Positions 26,205-34,832 of a stretch of 64,000 bases of DNA are shown here, piece after piece. The notes under the pieces are model-generated. The model made no database searches and had not been told where the DNA came from. It was given only the letters and a program-made list of their open reading frames with translations. The stretch is from the NCBI RefSeq assembly GCF_014836955.1, contig NZ_JACSPV010000010.1, forward strand, positions 1 to 64,000. The letters are read 5' to 3'. The stretch comes from Bacillus norwichensis (GTDB lineage Bacteria > Bacillota > Bacilli > Bacillales > Bacillaceae_C). The position numbers and the translations under genes were made by a program. Numbering within the stretch: the first letter of the stretch is position 1; every line of letters begins with the position of its first letter.

Positions 26205-27822
26205 AAGCATACATTTGTTCAACTTGCTTTTGCAGTTGTTCGCTTTCCAAATATTCATTGTAAGTCATATACTTATCAACAACCCCCGAAGGTGTCAGCT
26301 CGATAATCCGATTGGCAAGTGTTTCGATGAACTGATGGTCATGCGAAGTGAATACCAAGGATCCTTTAAAGTTAATCAAACCGTTATTTAACGCAGTAAT
26401 GGATTCAAGATCCAGATGGTTTGTCGGCTCATCCAATAAAAGTACATTGGCACCGCTCAGCATCATTTTTGACAGCATACAGCGTACTTTTTCCCCTCCA
26501 GATAGTACGGAGGCTTTTTTCATTGCTTCTTCTCCAGAGAAGAGCATTCTTCCAAGAAAACCACGCAAGAAACTTTCAGTTTCATCCTGCGGCGAATATT
26601 GTCTCAGCCAGTCAATAAGGCTTAACTCGACGCCTTCAAAAAACTCTGAGTTATCTTTTGGAAAATAAGACTGGGAGGTCGTTACTCCCCATTTATAACT
26701 GCCGCTGTCAGGCTCCATTTCTCCGGAAAGAATTTGCAGCAATGTCGTTTTGGCAATTTCACTTTTTCCAATAAGTGCCACCTTATCATCCTTGTTCAAG
26801 GTAAAGCTGATATTGTCAAGAACTTTTACACCGTCAACAGTTTTTGTAAGATTACTCACAGTAAGTAGATCGTTTCCGATTTCTCTTTCCGGTGTAAACG
26901 CCACATAAGGATAGCGTCTAGAAGATGGTTTTATATCATCAAGGGTAATCTTATCCAGAAGCTTTTTCCTCGACGTCGCTTGTTTGGACTTAGAAGCATT
27001 CGCGCTGAAACGAGCAATAAATGTTTGCAGCTCTTTGATTTTCTCTTCCTTCTTTTTATTGGCATCCTGAGCCATTTTTTGTGCCAATTGGCTCGATTCA
27101 TACCAAAAGTCATAGTTTCCGACATATATTTGGATATTGCTGAAATCCAGGTCCGCAATATGAGTACAAACCTTGTTCAGGAAGTGTCTGTCATGGGATA
27201 CAACGATGACAGTATTCTCGAAATTGATCAAGAACTCTTCCAGCCATTGAATAGCTTTAATATCGAGATGGTTTGTCGGCTCGTCAAGCAGTAAAATATC
27301 CGGCTTTCCAAAGAGAGCTTGCGCAAGGAGAACTTTGACTTTTTCGCTCCCGGACAGTTCAGCCATCTTCTTGTTATGAAGATCTTCGTTAATACCAAGA
27401 CCTTTTAAGAGAATCGCAGCTTCTGATTCTGCTTCCCAGCCATTCAATTCGGCAAATTCACCTTCCAGCTCCGCTGCACGCATGCCATCCTCTTCGGTAA
27501 AGTCTGCTTTCATATAGATAGCGTCTTTCTCCTGCATGATCTCATACAGGCGAGTATGTCCCATAATGATAACTTGCAGGACTTCAACTTCTTCATATTG
27601 AAAGTGATCTTGTTTCAAAACGGCAAGCCGATCATCGGGAGAAATGGATACATTGCCGGTTTGTGCTTCGATTTCACCAGAAAGAATCTTAAGAAACGTA
27701 GATTTCCCTGCGCCGTTCGCACCAATTAACCCGTAACAGTTACCAGGTGTGAATTTGATGTTTATATTTTCAAACAGTTTCCGGTCTCCAAAACGTAGAC
27801 CAACATTATTTACAGTAATCAA
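26203..27822 (-). CDS. ykpA: ABC-F family ATPase (YkpA-like, ribosome-associated)
   Basis: Soluble tandem-ABC protein of the ABC-F class, which acts on the ribosome E site; not a transporter. The first ATPase domain has canonical Walker A GANGAGKST, signature LSGSEKVK and Walker B LLLDEPTNHLD. A charged interdomain linker (about residues 240-320) follows. The second domain has signature LSGGEKVR and a normal Walker B, but an altered Walker A, GKSEIAKTT, in which two glycines are replaced. B. subtilis YkpA has the same kind of change. Start is placed at TTG 27822 (LITVNN), matching the YkpA N terminus; ATG 27831 lies only 2 bases from GGAGG. The longer frame to 27924 is unlikely. Confidence 0.9.
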   Translation of the reverse strand: MITVNNVGLRFGDRKLFENINIKFTPGNCYGLIGANGAGKSTFLKILSGEIEAQTGNVSISPDDRLAVLKQDHFQYEEVEVLQVIIMGHTRLYEIMQEKDAIYMKADFTEEDGMRAAELEGEFAELNGWEAESEAAILLKGLGINEDLHNKKMAELSGSEKVKVLLAQALFGKPDILLLDEPTNHLDIKAIQWLEEFLINFENTVIVVSHDRHFLNKVCTHIADLDFSNIQIYVGNYDFWYESSQLAQKMAQDANKKKEEKIKELQTFIARFSANASKSKQATSRKKLLDKITLDDIKPSSRRYPYVAFTPEREIGNDLLTVSNLTKTVDGVKVLDNISFTLNKDDKVALIGKSEIAKTTLLQILSGEMEPDSGSYKWGVTTSQSYFPKDNSEFFEGVELSLIDWLRQYSPQDETESFLRGFLGRMLFSGEEAMKKASVLSGGEKVRCMLSKMMLSGANVLLLDEPTNHLDLESITALNNGLINFKGSLVFTSHDHQFIETLANRIIELTPSGVVDKYMTYNEYLESEQLQKQVEQMYA

Positions 27823-27965
27823 ATTTATCATAACCTCCAAAAGAAATTCCTGTTTATTATAACATTTTTCACCACTGGTGGGGAAATAGCTTCTACTCCT
27901 TTTGTAATTTGGCTTTTGCCGCATATAATAGATGTATTATATTGTTCATAAATGAGGGTCGCTAA

Positions 27966-28664
27966 ATGAGGAAGCAAGCTATATTAATTGTCGAAGATGA
28001 AGAAAAAATTGCAAGGGTGCTTGAGCTTGAGCTGTCTTTTGAAGGGTATCATACTGAGAAAGCCTTTACTGGGGCGGATGGTCTGAAGAAATTCCGTGAT
28101 CAAACATGGGATCTTGTCCTATTGGATATTATGCTACCAGAAATGAGTGGTATTGAGGTATTAAGGAGAATAAGGTCTGAGGACAACCATACGCCGATTA
28201 TATTATTGACCGCAAAGGGCTCTGTTGAAGATAAGGTTTCTGGACTGGATCTGGGTGCCAATGACTATATTACAAAGCCATTTCAAATGGAAGAGCTTTT
28301 GGCAAGGGTTCGTGCAGCTTTAAGATTAAGCCGGGGTCAGACTCCTGATATTGTAGACGAAGGCTGGATACAAATAGGAGATTTAAGGTTAAATATTTTA
28401 TCTCGAGAAGTAAAGAGAGAAAAGGACGATATTGAACTCACTCAAAGAGAATTTGATTTGCTCGCCTATTTGATGGAACACGCTCACCAAGTCTTAAACA
28501 GGGAACAGATTCTTAGTGGGGTTTGGGGATATGAGTATTATGGCGATACAAATATCGTAGATGTGTATATACGCTATTTAAGAAATAAGATGGACAAAAA
28601 ATACGATAGACAGCTAATCCATACTGTGCGTGGAGTCGGCTATGTTTTAAAGGAAAGCCAATGA
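27966..28664 (+). CDS. OmpR-family response regulator (YkoG-like)
   Basis: A 232-residue regulator with a receiver domain (about 5-118: acidic pair VEDEEK, phospho-acceptor Asp in DLVLLDIMLPEMSG, conserved LLTAKG and ANDYITKPF) and a C-terminal winged-helix DNA-binding domain (about 135-230: LTQREFDLLAYL, VDVYIRYLRNKM, HTVRGVGYVL). It overlaps its sensor kinase by 4 bases. The set regulator-kinase-PepSY-PepSY matches the B. subtilis ykoG-ykoH-ykoI/ykoJ layout. Direct repeats in front of the second PepSY gene are a candidate target. Confidence 0.93.
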   Translation: MRKQAILIVEDEEKIARVLELELSFEGYHTEKAFTGADGLKKFRDQTWDLVLLDIMLPEMSGIEVLRRIRSEDNHTPIILLTAKGSVEDKVSGLDLGANDYITKPFQMEELLARVRAALRLSRGQTPDIVDEGWIQIGDLRLNILSREVKREKDDIELTQREFDLLAYLMEHAHQVLNREQILSGVWGYEYYGDTNIVDVYIRYLRNKMDKKYDRQLIHTVRGVGYVLKESQ

Positions 28665-30040
28665 AACTTCAAACAAAAATTAATCTATACTCGGCTGTCA
28701 TGTTCATTGTTCTCCTCCTGATTATTAATACGTCTATTTATTTTACCTTCAGTCGAATGATGTTTGATAGTGAGTTAAAGAGGGTGACGGGGGAAGTAAA
28801 GCAAACAGTGCCTGGAATCAGTCAGGCAAAGGCAAGCATTCCTATTAAAGATTTACTCAGAGCTCATATGCCAGTCAATAGCATGCTTCAGATTGTGAAT
28901 GCAGATGGAACCCCGGGCCCGGCTGTTACTTCTACTGGACAAGAAATGCTGAGAGAGGCACCAGTGACTTTTACAAATAAAGAGCAAAAGAAAATCGTTG
29001 AATATACCAATACTCCTTATGCTTTCGTTTCAATACCGATTATTTGGAATGACGGAGAGGTTGCAGAGCTTCAATTAACTCAAAGCCTGGAGTCAACTGC
29101 TAATAATTTGACCATTTTAAAATTTGTTTTGAGTGCAATTACGATCCTTGCGTCCATACCAGTATTTTTTTCGGCACGTTTGTTAAGTAATTTTATTGTT
29201 TCCCCTATTAAATCGCTAATAAAGACAATGAAAGAAGTTCAAGAAAGCGGGCATTATAAACGGATCGAACTGCGAAAGCAGTCCAAGGACGAGTTATATC
29301 AACTGGGAGAGACTTTTAATAACATGATTGGCCAACTTGAGCTCAATCATGAGAAACAAGAGCAATTTATATCTAATGCATCTCACGAATTAAAAACACC
29401 TCTTACTGTCATTGAAGCATATGCGAACCTTTTAAAGAGAAGGGGAAAAGAAGCTCCAGAATTATTCGATGAATCTGTAGAAGCGATTCAAATGGAATCA
29501 CACAGGATGAAGGACTTGATAGAACAGTTTCTATTACTGGCAAAACATGATGAACAATGGAAGGTTGAACAGAAGGAAATTCAGTTAAACAGCTTCATCG
29601 AAGAGTCAATCAGATCTTTTAGAGCTGCCTTTAAACGAGAAATACAGCTGAAAACAATGGAAGATATTACAATAAAAACAGACTCACAGAAATTGAAGCA
29701 AATATTTTACATTCTGATGGACAATGCACAAAAATACAGCGATGCGCCGATTCAAGTGAATATTAGGATGATGAATCAAAAAGCACTTATCGAAATTATT
29801 GATCAAGGCATAGGGATTCCTAAAGAAGAACTGGAGAAAGTATTTGACCGGTTTTATCGGGTGGAAGAGTCACGCTCGAGAAAGTCCGGGGGCTTTGGTT
29901 TGGGTCTGTCGCTTGCTAAAGAACTGGCGGATGTCATTAATGCTGAGATTAATCTAATCAGCAAAGAAGGCTCCGGGACGACAGCACAATTAAAAATTGA
30001 AACTGGTCTCTCATCGAATTCTCATAATGAATCTGTATAA
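28661..30040 (+). CDS. Sensor histidine kinase (YkoH-like)
   Basis: A 459-residue membrane kinase. TM1 (about 10-32) and TM2 (about 155-178) flank an extracellular sensor region of about 120 residues. A HAMP domain follows (about 180-235), then the H-box FISNASHELKTPLTVIEAYA, N-box DNAQKYSD and the ATP lid motifs GIGIPKEELEKVFDRFYRV and GGFGLGLSLAK. Overlaps the regulator gene (ATGA) and is followed closely by the PepSY genes. The stimulus is unknown; partner PepSY proteins may feed into sensing. Confidence 0.93.
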   Translation: MKLQTKINLYSAVMFIVLLLIINTSIYFTFSRMMFDSELKRVTGEVKQTVPGISQAKASIPIKDLLRAHMPVNSMLQIVNADGTPGPAVTSTGQEMLREAPVTFTNKEQKKIVEYTNTPYAFVSIPIIWNDGEVAELQLTQSLESTANNLTILKFVLSAITILASIPVFFSARLLSNFIVSPIKSLIKTMKEVQESGHYKRIELRKQSKDELYQLGETFNNMIGQLELNHEKQEQFISNASHELKTPLTVIEAYANLLKRRGKEAPELFDESVEAIQMESHRMKDLIEQFLLLAKHDEQWKVEQKEIQLNSFIEESIRSFRAAFKREIQLKTMEDITIKTDSQKLKQIFYILMDNAQKYSDAPIQVNIRMMNQKALIEIIDQGIGIPKEELEKVFDRFYRVEESRSRKSGGFGLGLSLAKELADVINAEINLISKEGSGTTAQLKIETGLSSNSHNESV

Positions 30041-30068
30041 TAGTATAAAAACTTACGGGGCGAAGACA

Positions 30069-30767
30069 ATGATTAGAATTTCCAAAAAACGGGTTGTGCT
30101 TATTATTTTAGCAGCAGGAGTTATCATTACGATAGGATGGCAATTATCACTGTTAATGGTTTCAGCAAGCCCTTTGACAGAGACTGATGCAAGGAAACTG
30201 GTGAAGGAAATGTATGGAGGCGAAATTGAAACAGTAAAAAAAGCCAATGCAGCCTTCTATGTTACGCTACAATCGGAAAACAGACATTATGATGTGACTG
30301 TCGATGAAAAAAGTGGAGAAATACTCAAGGTAGAGAAAAAGGAACATAAAAAAAAGGAACAGCAATTGACAGAAACTGAAATTAAACGGCTGATTCAGCA
30401 AAGCTATCCAGGTGAAATTGAGCAATTGGAAAAGAAGTTAGAAGACAATGAGCATTTTTATTTTGCTGTTGTCAGAAAGGATTCTGTTGAAACACAATTA
30501 AAGATCAATCCTTTATCCGGTAAAATTGTAGAGTCTAGTAACAAGAAAGTCGACATTCAGGAAGATCCTGCACACGGGATTACAGAGCAGGAAGCGAGAA
30601 AAATAGCTTTGAAACAAATAAATGGAGTCGTCGATGATGTAGATATAGAGGTATCAGATGGATTGAACTTCTATCTTGTGGAAGTGGAACGAGATAAAGA
30701 AAAGGAAGCTATAGTTCAAATCAATGCGATTACGGGTGAAGTCCTGTCTATTACCTGGGATGATTAA
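30069..30767 (+). CDS. Membrane-anchored tandem PepSY protein (YkoJ-like)
   Basis: A 232-residue protein with an N-terminal membrane anchor (about residues 8-30) and three PepSY-like repeats outside the membrane. Each repeat has the pattern of a helix (TETDARKLVKEMYGGEIE; TETEIKRLIQQSYPGEIE; TEQEARKIALKQINGVV) followed by strands and VDEKSGEILKV-like turns. The upstream open frame from 29997 runs into the kinase gene, and ATG 30069 (MIRISKKR) is the natural signal-anchor start, though its ribosome binding site is weak. PepSY domains are thought to bind or inhibit extracytoplasmic proteases. Part of the two-component operon. Confidence 0.83.
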   Translation: MIRISKKRVVLIILAAGVIITIGWQLSLLMVSASPLTETDARKLVKEMYGGEIETVKKANAAFYVTLQSENRHYDVTVDEKSGEILKVEKKEHKKKEQQLTETEIKRLIQQSYPGEIEQLEKKLEDNEHFYFAVVRKDSVETQLKINPLSGKIVESSNKKVDIQEDPAHGITEQEARKIALKQINGVVDDVDIEVSDGLNFYLVEVERDKEKEAIVQINAITGEVLSITWDD

Positions 30768-30782
30768 TCAATAGTATATCTT

Positions 30783-30802
30783 TTTTCTCATCGTTTTCTC
30801 AT
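30783..30802 (+). promoter_or_regulatory. Direct repeat TTTTCTCAT x2, candidate response-regulator site
   Basis: Two exact copies of TTTTCTCAT with an 11-bp period lie about 90 bases before the second PepSY gene; a partial third copy (CCTCATTTTC) follows near 30819. OmpR-family regulators usually bind such tandem sites one helical turn apart. Control by the adjacent regulator is an inference. Confidence 0.5.
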
Positions 30803-30872
30803 TTTCTTATAAGGATGTCCTCATTTTCAGAGGTTAACATGAACTTAATATCAATTAAGGAGGAACAAAACA

Positions 30873-31412
30873 ATGATGAAAAGAAAACTATTGGTTGGAA
30901 GTATCACAGGGTTACTCGTATTAGGCGGTGCAATTGGAGCTGGAGCAGCCTCCAATACTCAGGATGTTGGTAGTAAAGGAAAACCTGCTGATTTGATTTC
31001 AACAGAGAAAGCTGAAGAAATTGCGATTGAAGAAGTCGGGGGCAAACTGAAAAGTATAGAGCTTGAGAAAGAAGACGGGCATTTCGTGTATGATATTGAA
31101 TTAATGCGAGAAGACAATCAGAAAATCGATTTGGAAATCAATGCTGGATCTGGAAGAATCATTAAGGTTGACAGAAAAGATGGTCATGATGACGATAATC
31201 GCTCAAGCAAAAACCAAGAGGTAACAATTTCTCTTGATGATGCAATTTCAGCAGCTACCAAAGACACACCAGGAAAAGTAAAAGAAGCGGAATTGGACGA
31301 TGATGGTTATTACGAAATTGAATTAGTAGTTGGGCTAAATGATGTCGAAATGAAGATTGATTCAAATAGCGGAAAAATCATCGAAAAAGAAACCGACACT
31401 GATAATGATTAA
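30873..31412 (+). CDS. Exported PepSY-domain protein (YkoI-like)
   Basis: A 179-residue secreted or surface protein: signal peptide (about 1-26, ending GAGAAS) then two PepSY repeats (STEKAEEIAIEEVGGKLKSI; SLDDAISAATKDTPGKVKEA), each with a NAGSGRIIKV-like or DSNSGKIIEK-like turn. The linker is acidic and Asp/His-rich. AAGGAGG precedes the paired ATG codons. It is separated from the preceding PepSY gene by 105 bases carrying direct repeats, so it may be transcribed separately as an output of the two-component system. Confidence 0.83.
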   Translation: MMKRKLLVGSITGLLVLGGAIGAGAASNTQDVGSKGKPADLISTEKAEEIAIEEVGGKLKSIELEKEDGHFVYDIELMREDNQKIDLEINAGSGRIIKVDRKDGHDDDNRSSKNQEVTISLDDAISAATKDTPGKVKEAELDDDGYYEIELVVGLNDVEMKIDSNSGKIIEKETDTDND

Positions 31413-31517
31413 TTAGAGTCTGATTCAAGTCAAGGTGAAACTACTCAGGTTTCGCTTTGACTTTTTTAAAGGGCAAAAAATCTAAAATTAGATGAAATAT
31501 TGTGTTCGACTAAACTT

Positions 31518-31650
31518 TTTATGTCTAACTGCGACGTACAGGAAGTACTAGTGCAAGCGAAGCGACAGGACGTCGCGCCCTAAGCCTGCCGACGTACAGG
31601 AAGTACTAGTGCAAGTGAATTGACAGGATATGGCAACTTGAAGCGGGCCA
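31518..31650 (+). repeat. 58-bp dispersed repeat, two tandem units
   Basis: Leader ATGTCTAACTGC, then unit 1 at 31533-31590 and a diverged unit 2 at 31591-31648. Each unit starts GACGTACAGGAAGTACTAGT and unit 1 ends AAGCCTGCC. GCGACGT at the start of unit 1 pairs with ACGTCGC about 30 bases on, so a hairpin is possible. Confidence 0.8.
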
Positions 31651-31758
31651 GAAGGCGGAGTTTATTCAGAAAGAGTGTGCTCCTGAGACATAGCTTCAAG
31701 GAAGCCTTTGACAATGTAACTGAAATAAGCAGCTTTGCTGTGGTGACTGAAGAACTTA

Positions 31759-31796
31759 CTCAGCAAAATTTACTTCTAAAGATATTTTGCTTTTTT
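31759..31796 (+). terminator. Terminator-like hairpin upstream of ydjO
   Basis: AGCAAAAT/ATTTTGCT stem with a long loop followed by TTTTTTT. It follows the repeat block rather than a gene directly and may end read-through from the PepSY operon. Confidence 0.6.
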
Positions 31797-31934
31797 TAAT
31801 ACAAAAATGGCGATGACGAAAAGATAATATTATCATTTGTCGAGACTCCCCGAAGAATCACTTTCACCGTTCATTTTTTTTATTCCATAAATGGGGTATA
31901 ATAGAAAGGATAACAAGAAAGGGGATCTTAATTC

Positions 31935-32117
31935 ATGGCTTATAGAAGAGGGCCTCAGGAGCCTGTTCCTGAAGAGGAAACAATTGTTTGGTCATGTACG
32001 AATGAACAATGTTCTTGTTGGATGAGGGATGCCTTTTCTACAGATAATAAAACAATCTGCCCGATTTGCAAATCGGAAATGGCACAAGAAACTAGAGTTT
32101 TGCCAGTTATCTCGTAA
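31935..32117 (+). CDS. ydjO: YdjO family cold-inducible small protein
   Basis: A 60-residue protein with two CxxC-type pairs (WSCTNEQCSCWMRDAF and TICPICKSEM), so probably a small zinc ribbon. The sequence matches YdjO of Bacillus, reported as cold-inducible, with no known mechanism. AAGAAAGGGG precedes ATG 31935 and a TATAAT box lies about 35 bases upstream. It has its own strong terminator. Confidence 0.85.
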   Translation: MAYRRGPQEPVPEEETIVWSCTNEQCSCWMRDAFSTDNKTICPICKSEMAQETRVLPVIS

Positions 32118-32129
32118 TAATTTAACGCA

Positions 32130-32163
32130 GCCGTTCCGCGGACCCCGCCGGAACGGCCTTTTT
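32130..32163 (+). terminator. Terminator of ydjO
   Basis: GCCGTTCC/GGAACGGC stem with a 12-base GC-rich loop, followed by CTTTTTAATTT. Confidence 0.9.
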
Positions 32164-32166
32164 AAT

Positions 32167-32345
32167 TTCATTCAGCAGAAATGTTGTACTCTTGTAAGTG
32201 GTGAGATAAATGCATATTGGTATTACATTGAGCCGGGGTTTTTCAAACCCCGGCTCAATAAAATTAAAACCTCCGGCAGATGCCACAGATTTTCAAAAGG
32301 AATTTATCGAGCAAATACGCCGAGGCACATTTGACTTTGTTAAAA
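32167..32345 (+). repeat. Dispersed hairpin repeat, copy B (long form)
   Basis: Contains GTAAGTGGTGAGATAAATG, then a perfect 15-bp hairpin (32227-32241 with 32245-32259, loop TTC), then CCGGCAGATGCCACAGATTT and GGAATTTATCGAGCAAATAC. The 3' half matches the reverse complement of 54565-54625. The hairpin position matches copies A (10.1 kb) and C (54.6 kb). The remaining bases to 32583 hold no supported gene. Confidence 0.72.
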
Positions 32346-32583
32346 AACTAATGGTACGTCGTGTATACGAATTTAGGATGCCAAAAAGTATGTTGAGCTT
32401 ATCGAAACCACTGTAGTAGATGGTGAACACAGGCTCGGGAATTCCTCTTATGGCAGAGATATTCCACAATTGAGCACACTCTACACTGTTAGCTAGCTGA
32501 TGATTAATGCTAATTTCCGCACATTTTTCCGTCAAATTGGGAAAACTGAAAGATATGAAAGGGTTAATAAGGAGGAAATATCC

Positions 32584-34134
32584 ATGACTAGTGAACATCC
32601 CAACACTAACAATCCAAAATCATATTGGGTTGACTCAGCAAAGCTTCCAGTTTTTCCAGCGCTTAAAAGTGACATCGAAACAGAGGTTGCCATTGTCGGA
32701 GGAGGAATTGCCGGCATTACAACTGCATTTTTGCTTGCGAAGGAAGGTTTAAAAGTAACGCTCTTGGAATCAACACGCTTATTAAATGGTACAACTGGAC
32801 ATACGACAGCAAAGGTAACAGCTCAGCACGGCCTTATATACGATGAATTGATCGGACATTTTGGGGTGGATAGTGCCAAACTTTATTATGCTGCAAACGA
32901 GGATGCGGCCCATTTTATAGAGAATCTCATCGAAAAACATGGTATCGATTGTGATTATCAAAAGAAGAGTGCGTTTATATACTCTACCTCTGAAAATGAC
33001 AGACAGAGCCTTGAAGATGAGGCGAAAGCCTATAAAGAGATTGGGATTAATGGAGGGTTTATTGATCATATAGCCTTGCCCATCTCAGCGATTGGTGCAG
33101 TAGAGATGAAAAACCAGGCCCAGTTTCACCCGCTAAAATACTTGATGCATTTGGTAAAGGAAATAAGCGAACTAGGCGTTGAAATTTTTGAAGGAACAAC
33201 AGCAAGCCATATTGAGTATGGGGATTCTGCCGTCGTTCATTTAAGAGATGGCTTAAAAGTACGGGCAAAGTATGTTGTTTCAGCATCCCATTTTCCATTT
33301 CATGATGGTAAAGGCTATTTTTCTCGCCTATATCCAAAACGATCGTATGTGGTCGCAGTTAAGCCTGAGAAAAACCTTCCAGATGGCATGTATATTTCTT
33401 TAAACAAACCTACCCGTTCATTTAGAAGTGTCCAAATCAACGGAGAAGATATGCTGCTTGTAACTGGAGAAAGCCATAAAACCGGTCAAGGTATTCCTGA
33501 AATAGAACATTATAAAGCATTAGAAGAAGAGGCCATCAAAACATTCGGGGCACAAAGCGTTTTATACAGATGGTCCGCTCAAGATCTGGTGACACCCGAT
33601 AAAGTACCCTATATTGGACGAATGTCAGAGGGTCCCGACAATGTCTTTGTCGCAACCGGATTTAGAAAATGGGGCATGACTCACGGTACGTTGTCCGGTA
33701 TGTTGATTAGTGATTTGATTTTGGGCAGGGACAATCCGTATGAACGCCTTTATGCTCCTTCCAGATTTCCATTGGATCCGAGCATTAAAACATTTGTGAA
33801 AGAAAATATGAATGTCGCAGCTCATTTAATAGGAGGAAAACTTGACCGTCCTGATAAAGAAATTAAAGACATTCAGCATAATGAAGGTGCAGTGATTACC
33901 ATCAAAGGGAAGAGAGCCGGGGCGTATAAGGATAACAGTGGGGAACTGTTTGTAGTAGATACGACCTGCACCCATATGGGATGTGAGGTCAATTGGAACA
34001 GCGGTGATAAAACTTGGGACTGCCCTTGTCATGGCTCAAGGTTTTCTCATGAAGGTGAAGTGATGGAAGGTCCGGCTGAGGAACCACTGAAAAGGATTGA
34101 CCCTGAAAAGATTGATTATTCCACTTCAACATAA
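32584..34134 (+). CDS. yhfW: FAD-dependent oxidoreductase with C-terminal Rieske domain (YhfW-like)
   Basis: A 516-residue flavoprotein. The N-terminal FAD-binding GG motif is VAIVGGGIAGITTAFLLAKE, and GHTTAKVTAQHG is a conserved DAO-family patch. The C-terminal ~90 residues are a Rieske [2Fe-2S] domain with CTHMGCEVNWN and CPCHGSRFSHEGEV, giving the Cys-His/Cys-His ligands. This architecture corresponds to YhfW of B. subtilis; substrate unknown. Start is ATG 32584 (MTSEHPN), preceded by AAGGAGG; the frame extends upstream to 32500 without a ribosome binding site. Monocistronic. Confidence 0.9.
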   Translation: MTSEHPNTNNPKSYWVDSAKLPVFPALKSDIETEVAIVGGGIAGITTAFLLAKEGLKVTLLESTRLLNGTTGHTTAKVTAQHGLIYDELIGHFGVDSAKLYYAANEDAAHFIENLIEKHGIDCDYQKKSAFIYSTSENDRQSLEDEAKAYKEIGINGGFIDHIALPISAIGAVEMKNQAQFHPLKYLMHLVKEISELGVEIFEGTTASHIEYGDSAVVHLRDGLKVRAKYVVSASHFPFHDGKGYFSRLYPKRSYVVAVKPEKNLPDGMYISLNKPTRSFRSVQINGEDMLLVTGESHKTGQGIPEIEHYKALEEEAIKTFGAQSVLYRWSAQDLVTPDKVPYIGRMSEGPDNVFVATGFRKWGMTHGTLSGMLISDLILGRDNPYERLYAPSRFPLDPSIKTFVKENMNVAAHLIGGKLDRPDKEIKDIQHNEGAVITIKGKRAGAYKDNSGELFVVDTTCTHMGCEVNWNSGDKTWDCPCHGSRFSHEGEVMEGPAEEPLKRIDPEKIDYSTST

Positions 34135-34216
34135 GCTGGAACTTTCTTCTTGGTGTTAATCAGCTTTTGTTCATTTTCCTGAATAAGAAGTAAAATCGGG
34201 ACTCACAATAAGAACA

Positions 34217-34237
34217 GTTCAAAGAAGAACTTTGAAC
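34217..34237. promoter_or_regulatory. Short perfect inverted repeat upstream of the small membrane gene
   Basis: GTTCAAAG/CTTTGAAC separated by AAGAA, 33 bases before ATG 34270. It has no T tract, so it is more likely an operator or leader hairpin than a terminator. No regulator is identified. Confidence 0.35.
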
Positions 34238-34269
34238 AAATATAAATGGGATGAACAGGAGGCTGTATA

Positions 34270-34512
34270 ATGAGGAAATTTTGGTCAACTATGCTTGCTG
34301 CTGCCGGAATCAGTGCTGCGGCGTACGGCTTGAGCAAATATCGGAATGGAAAATATATGGAGCCTGTTAAAAAAGTGCTGAATAACACCAAGGACATGCT
34401 TCAGAACGCCGGAGGTGCAGCTAATAATCCATTGATGGAAATATCAAAAGAACTGGCTCCTACCGATTTGAGTAATAATGAAAGAAGGAAAACGAAGCAA
34501 ACATCCCATTAA
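34270..34512 (+). CDS. Small membrane-anchored protein (YrzQ/DUF3918-like)
   Basis: An 80-residue protein with one N-terminal hydrophobic segment (FWSTMLAAAGISAAAYGLSK) followed by a basic, then polar tail. It resembles the short Bacillus YrzQ/DUF3918-type proteins, which have one membrane helix with Ala/Gly repeats and no known role. AGGAGG lies 6 bases upstream of the ATG, supporting translation. It ends before a hairpin terminator. Confidence 0.65.
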   Translation: MRKFWSTMLAAAGISAAAYGLSKYRNGKYMEPVKKVLNNTKDMLQNAGGAANNPLMEISKELAPTDLSNNERRKTKQTSH

Positions 34513-34527
34513 TTCAAACAGAACCAA

Positions 34528-34566
34528 TGAAGCTCCCTGCAAGATTGCCGGGGGGCTTTGTTCTTA
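34528..34566 (+). terminator. Terminator of the small membrane gene
   Basis: AGCTCCC pairs with GGGGGCT (one G-T) and an inner TGCA/CCGG region extends the stem; TTTGTTCTT follows. Confidence 0.65.
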
Positions 34567-34607
34567 AAGAAAATAATACAATTTCAAAATTGCAAAAAAA
34601 CTTTTTA

Positions 34608-34690
34608 ACCAGCTGCAGAGTTGGATCGAAGTACAGGATTATAGGTGCAAGGAAGGCGACAGGAGTCGCGTGCTTGAGCCCGCCGCTCCC
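34608..34690 (+). repeat. 58-bp dispersed repeat, diverged copy
   Basis: From 34624 a 61-base unit, GATCGAAGTACAGG... AGGTGCAAGG...GCGACAGGAGTCGC...GAGCCCGCC, aligns with the 58-bp unit with substitutions and small insertions. Confidence 0.6.
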
Positions 34691-34832
34691 TTATCTGCAG
34701 AATGAGGATGTGTAAACTGGAGAGTTACGTCACTTATACTATCTTGAAAAAATTTGCAATTCATTATTATATGAAACTTTGGTAGAATGAGATAAATATA
34801 GAAAAGAGTTTGGGAAGGTGGATGTTTTACAA

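Larger units (their letters stand above)
31413..31934. other. Intergenic region with 58-bp repeats and a terminator
   Basis: About 520 bases between the PepSY gene and ydjO. It holds a weak hairpin after the PepSY gene, two 58-bp repeat units, about 110 bases of unassigned sequence and a terminator-like hairpin at about 31759-31796. A TATAAT box occurs at 31897-31902 before ydjO, without a good -35. Confidence 0.5.

Noticed and set aside
32210-32416. 68-codon frame across repeat copy B
   Set aside because: No ribosome binding site; the related sequence in copy C is not open in the same frame.
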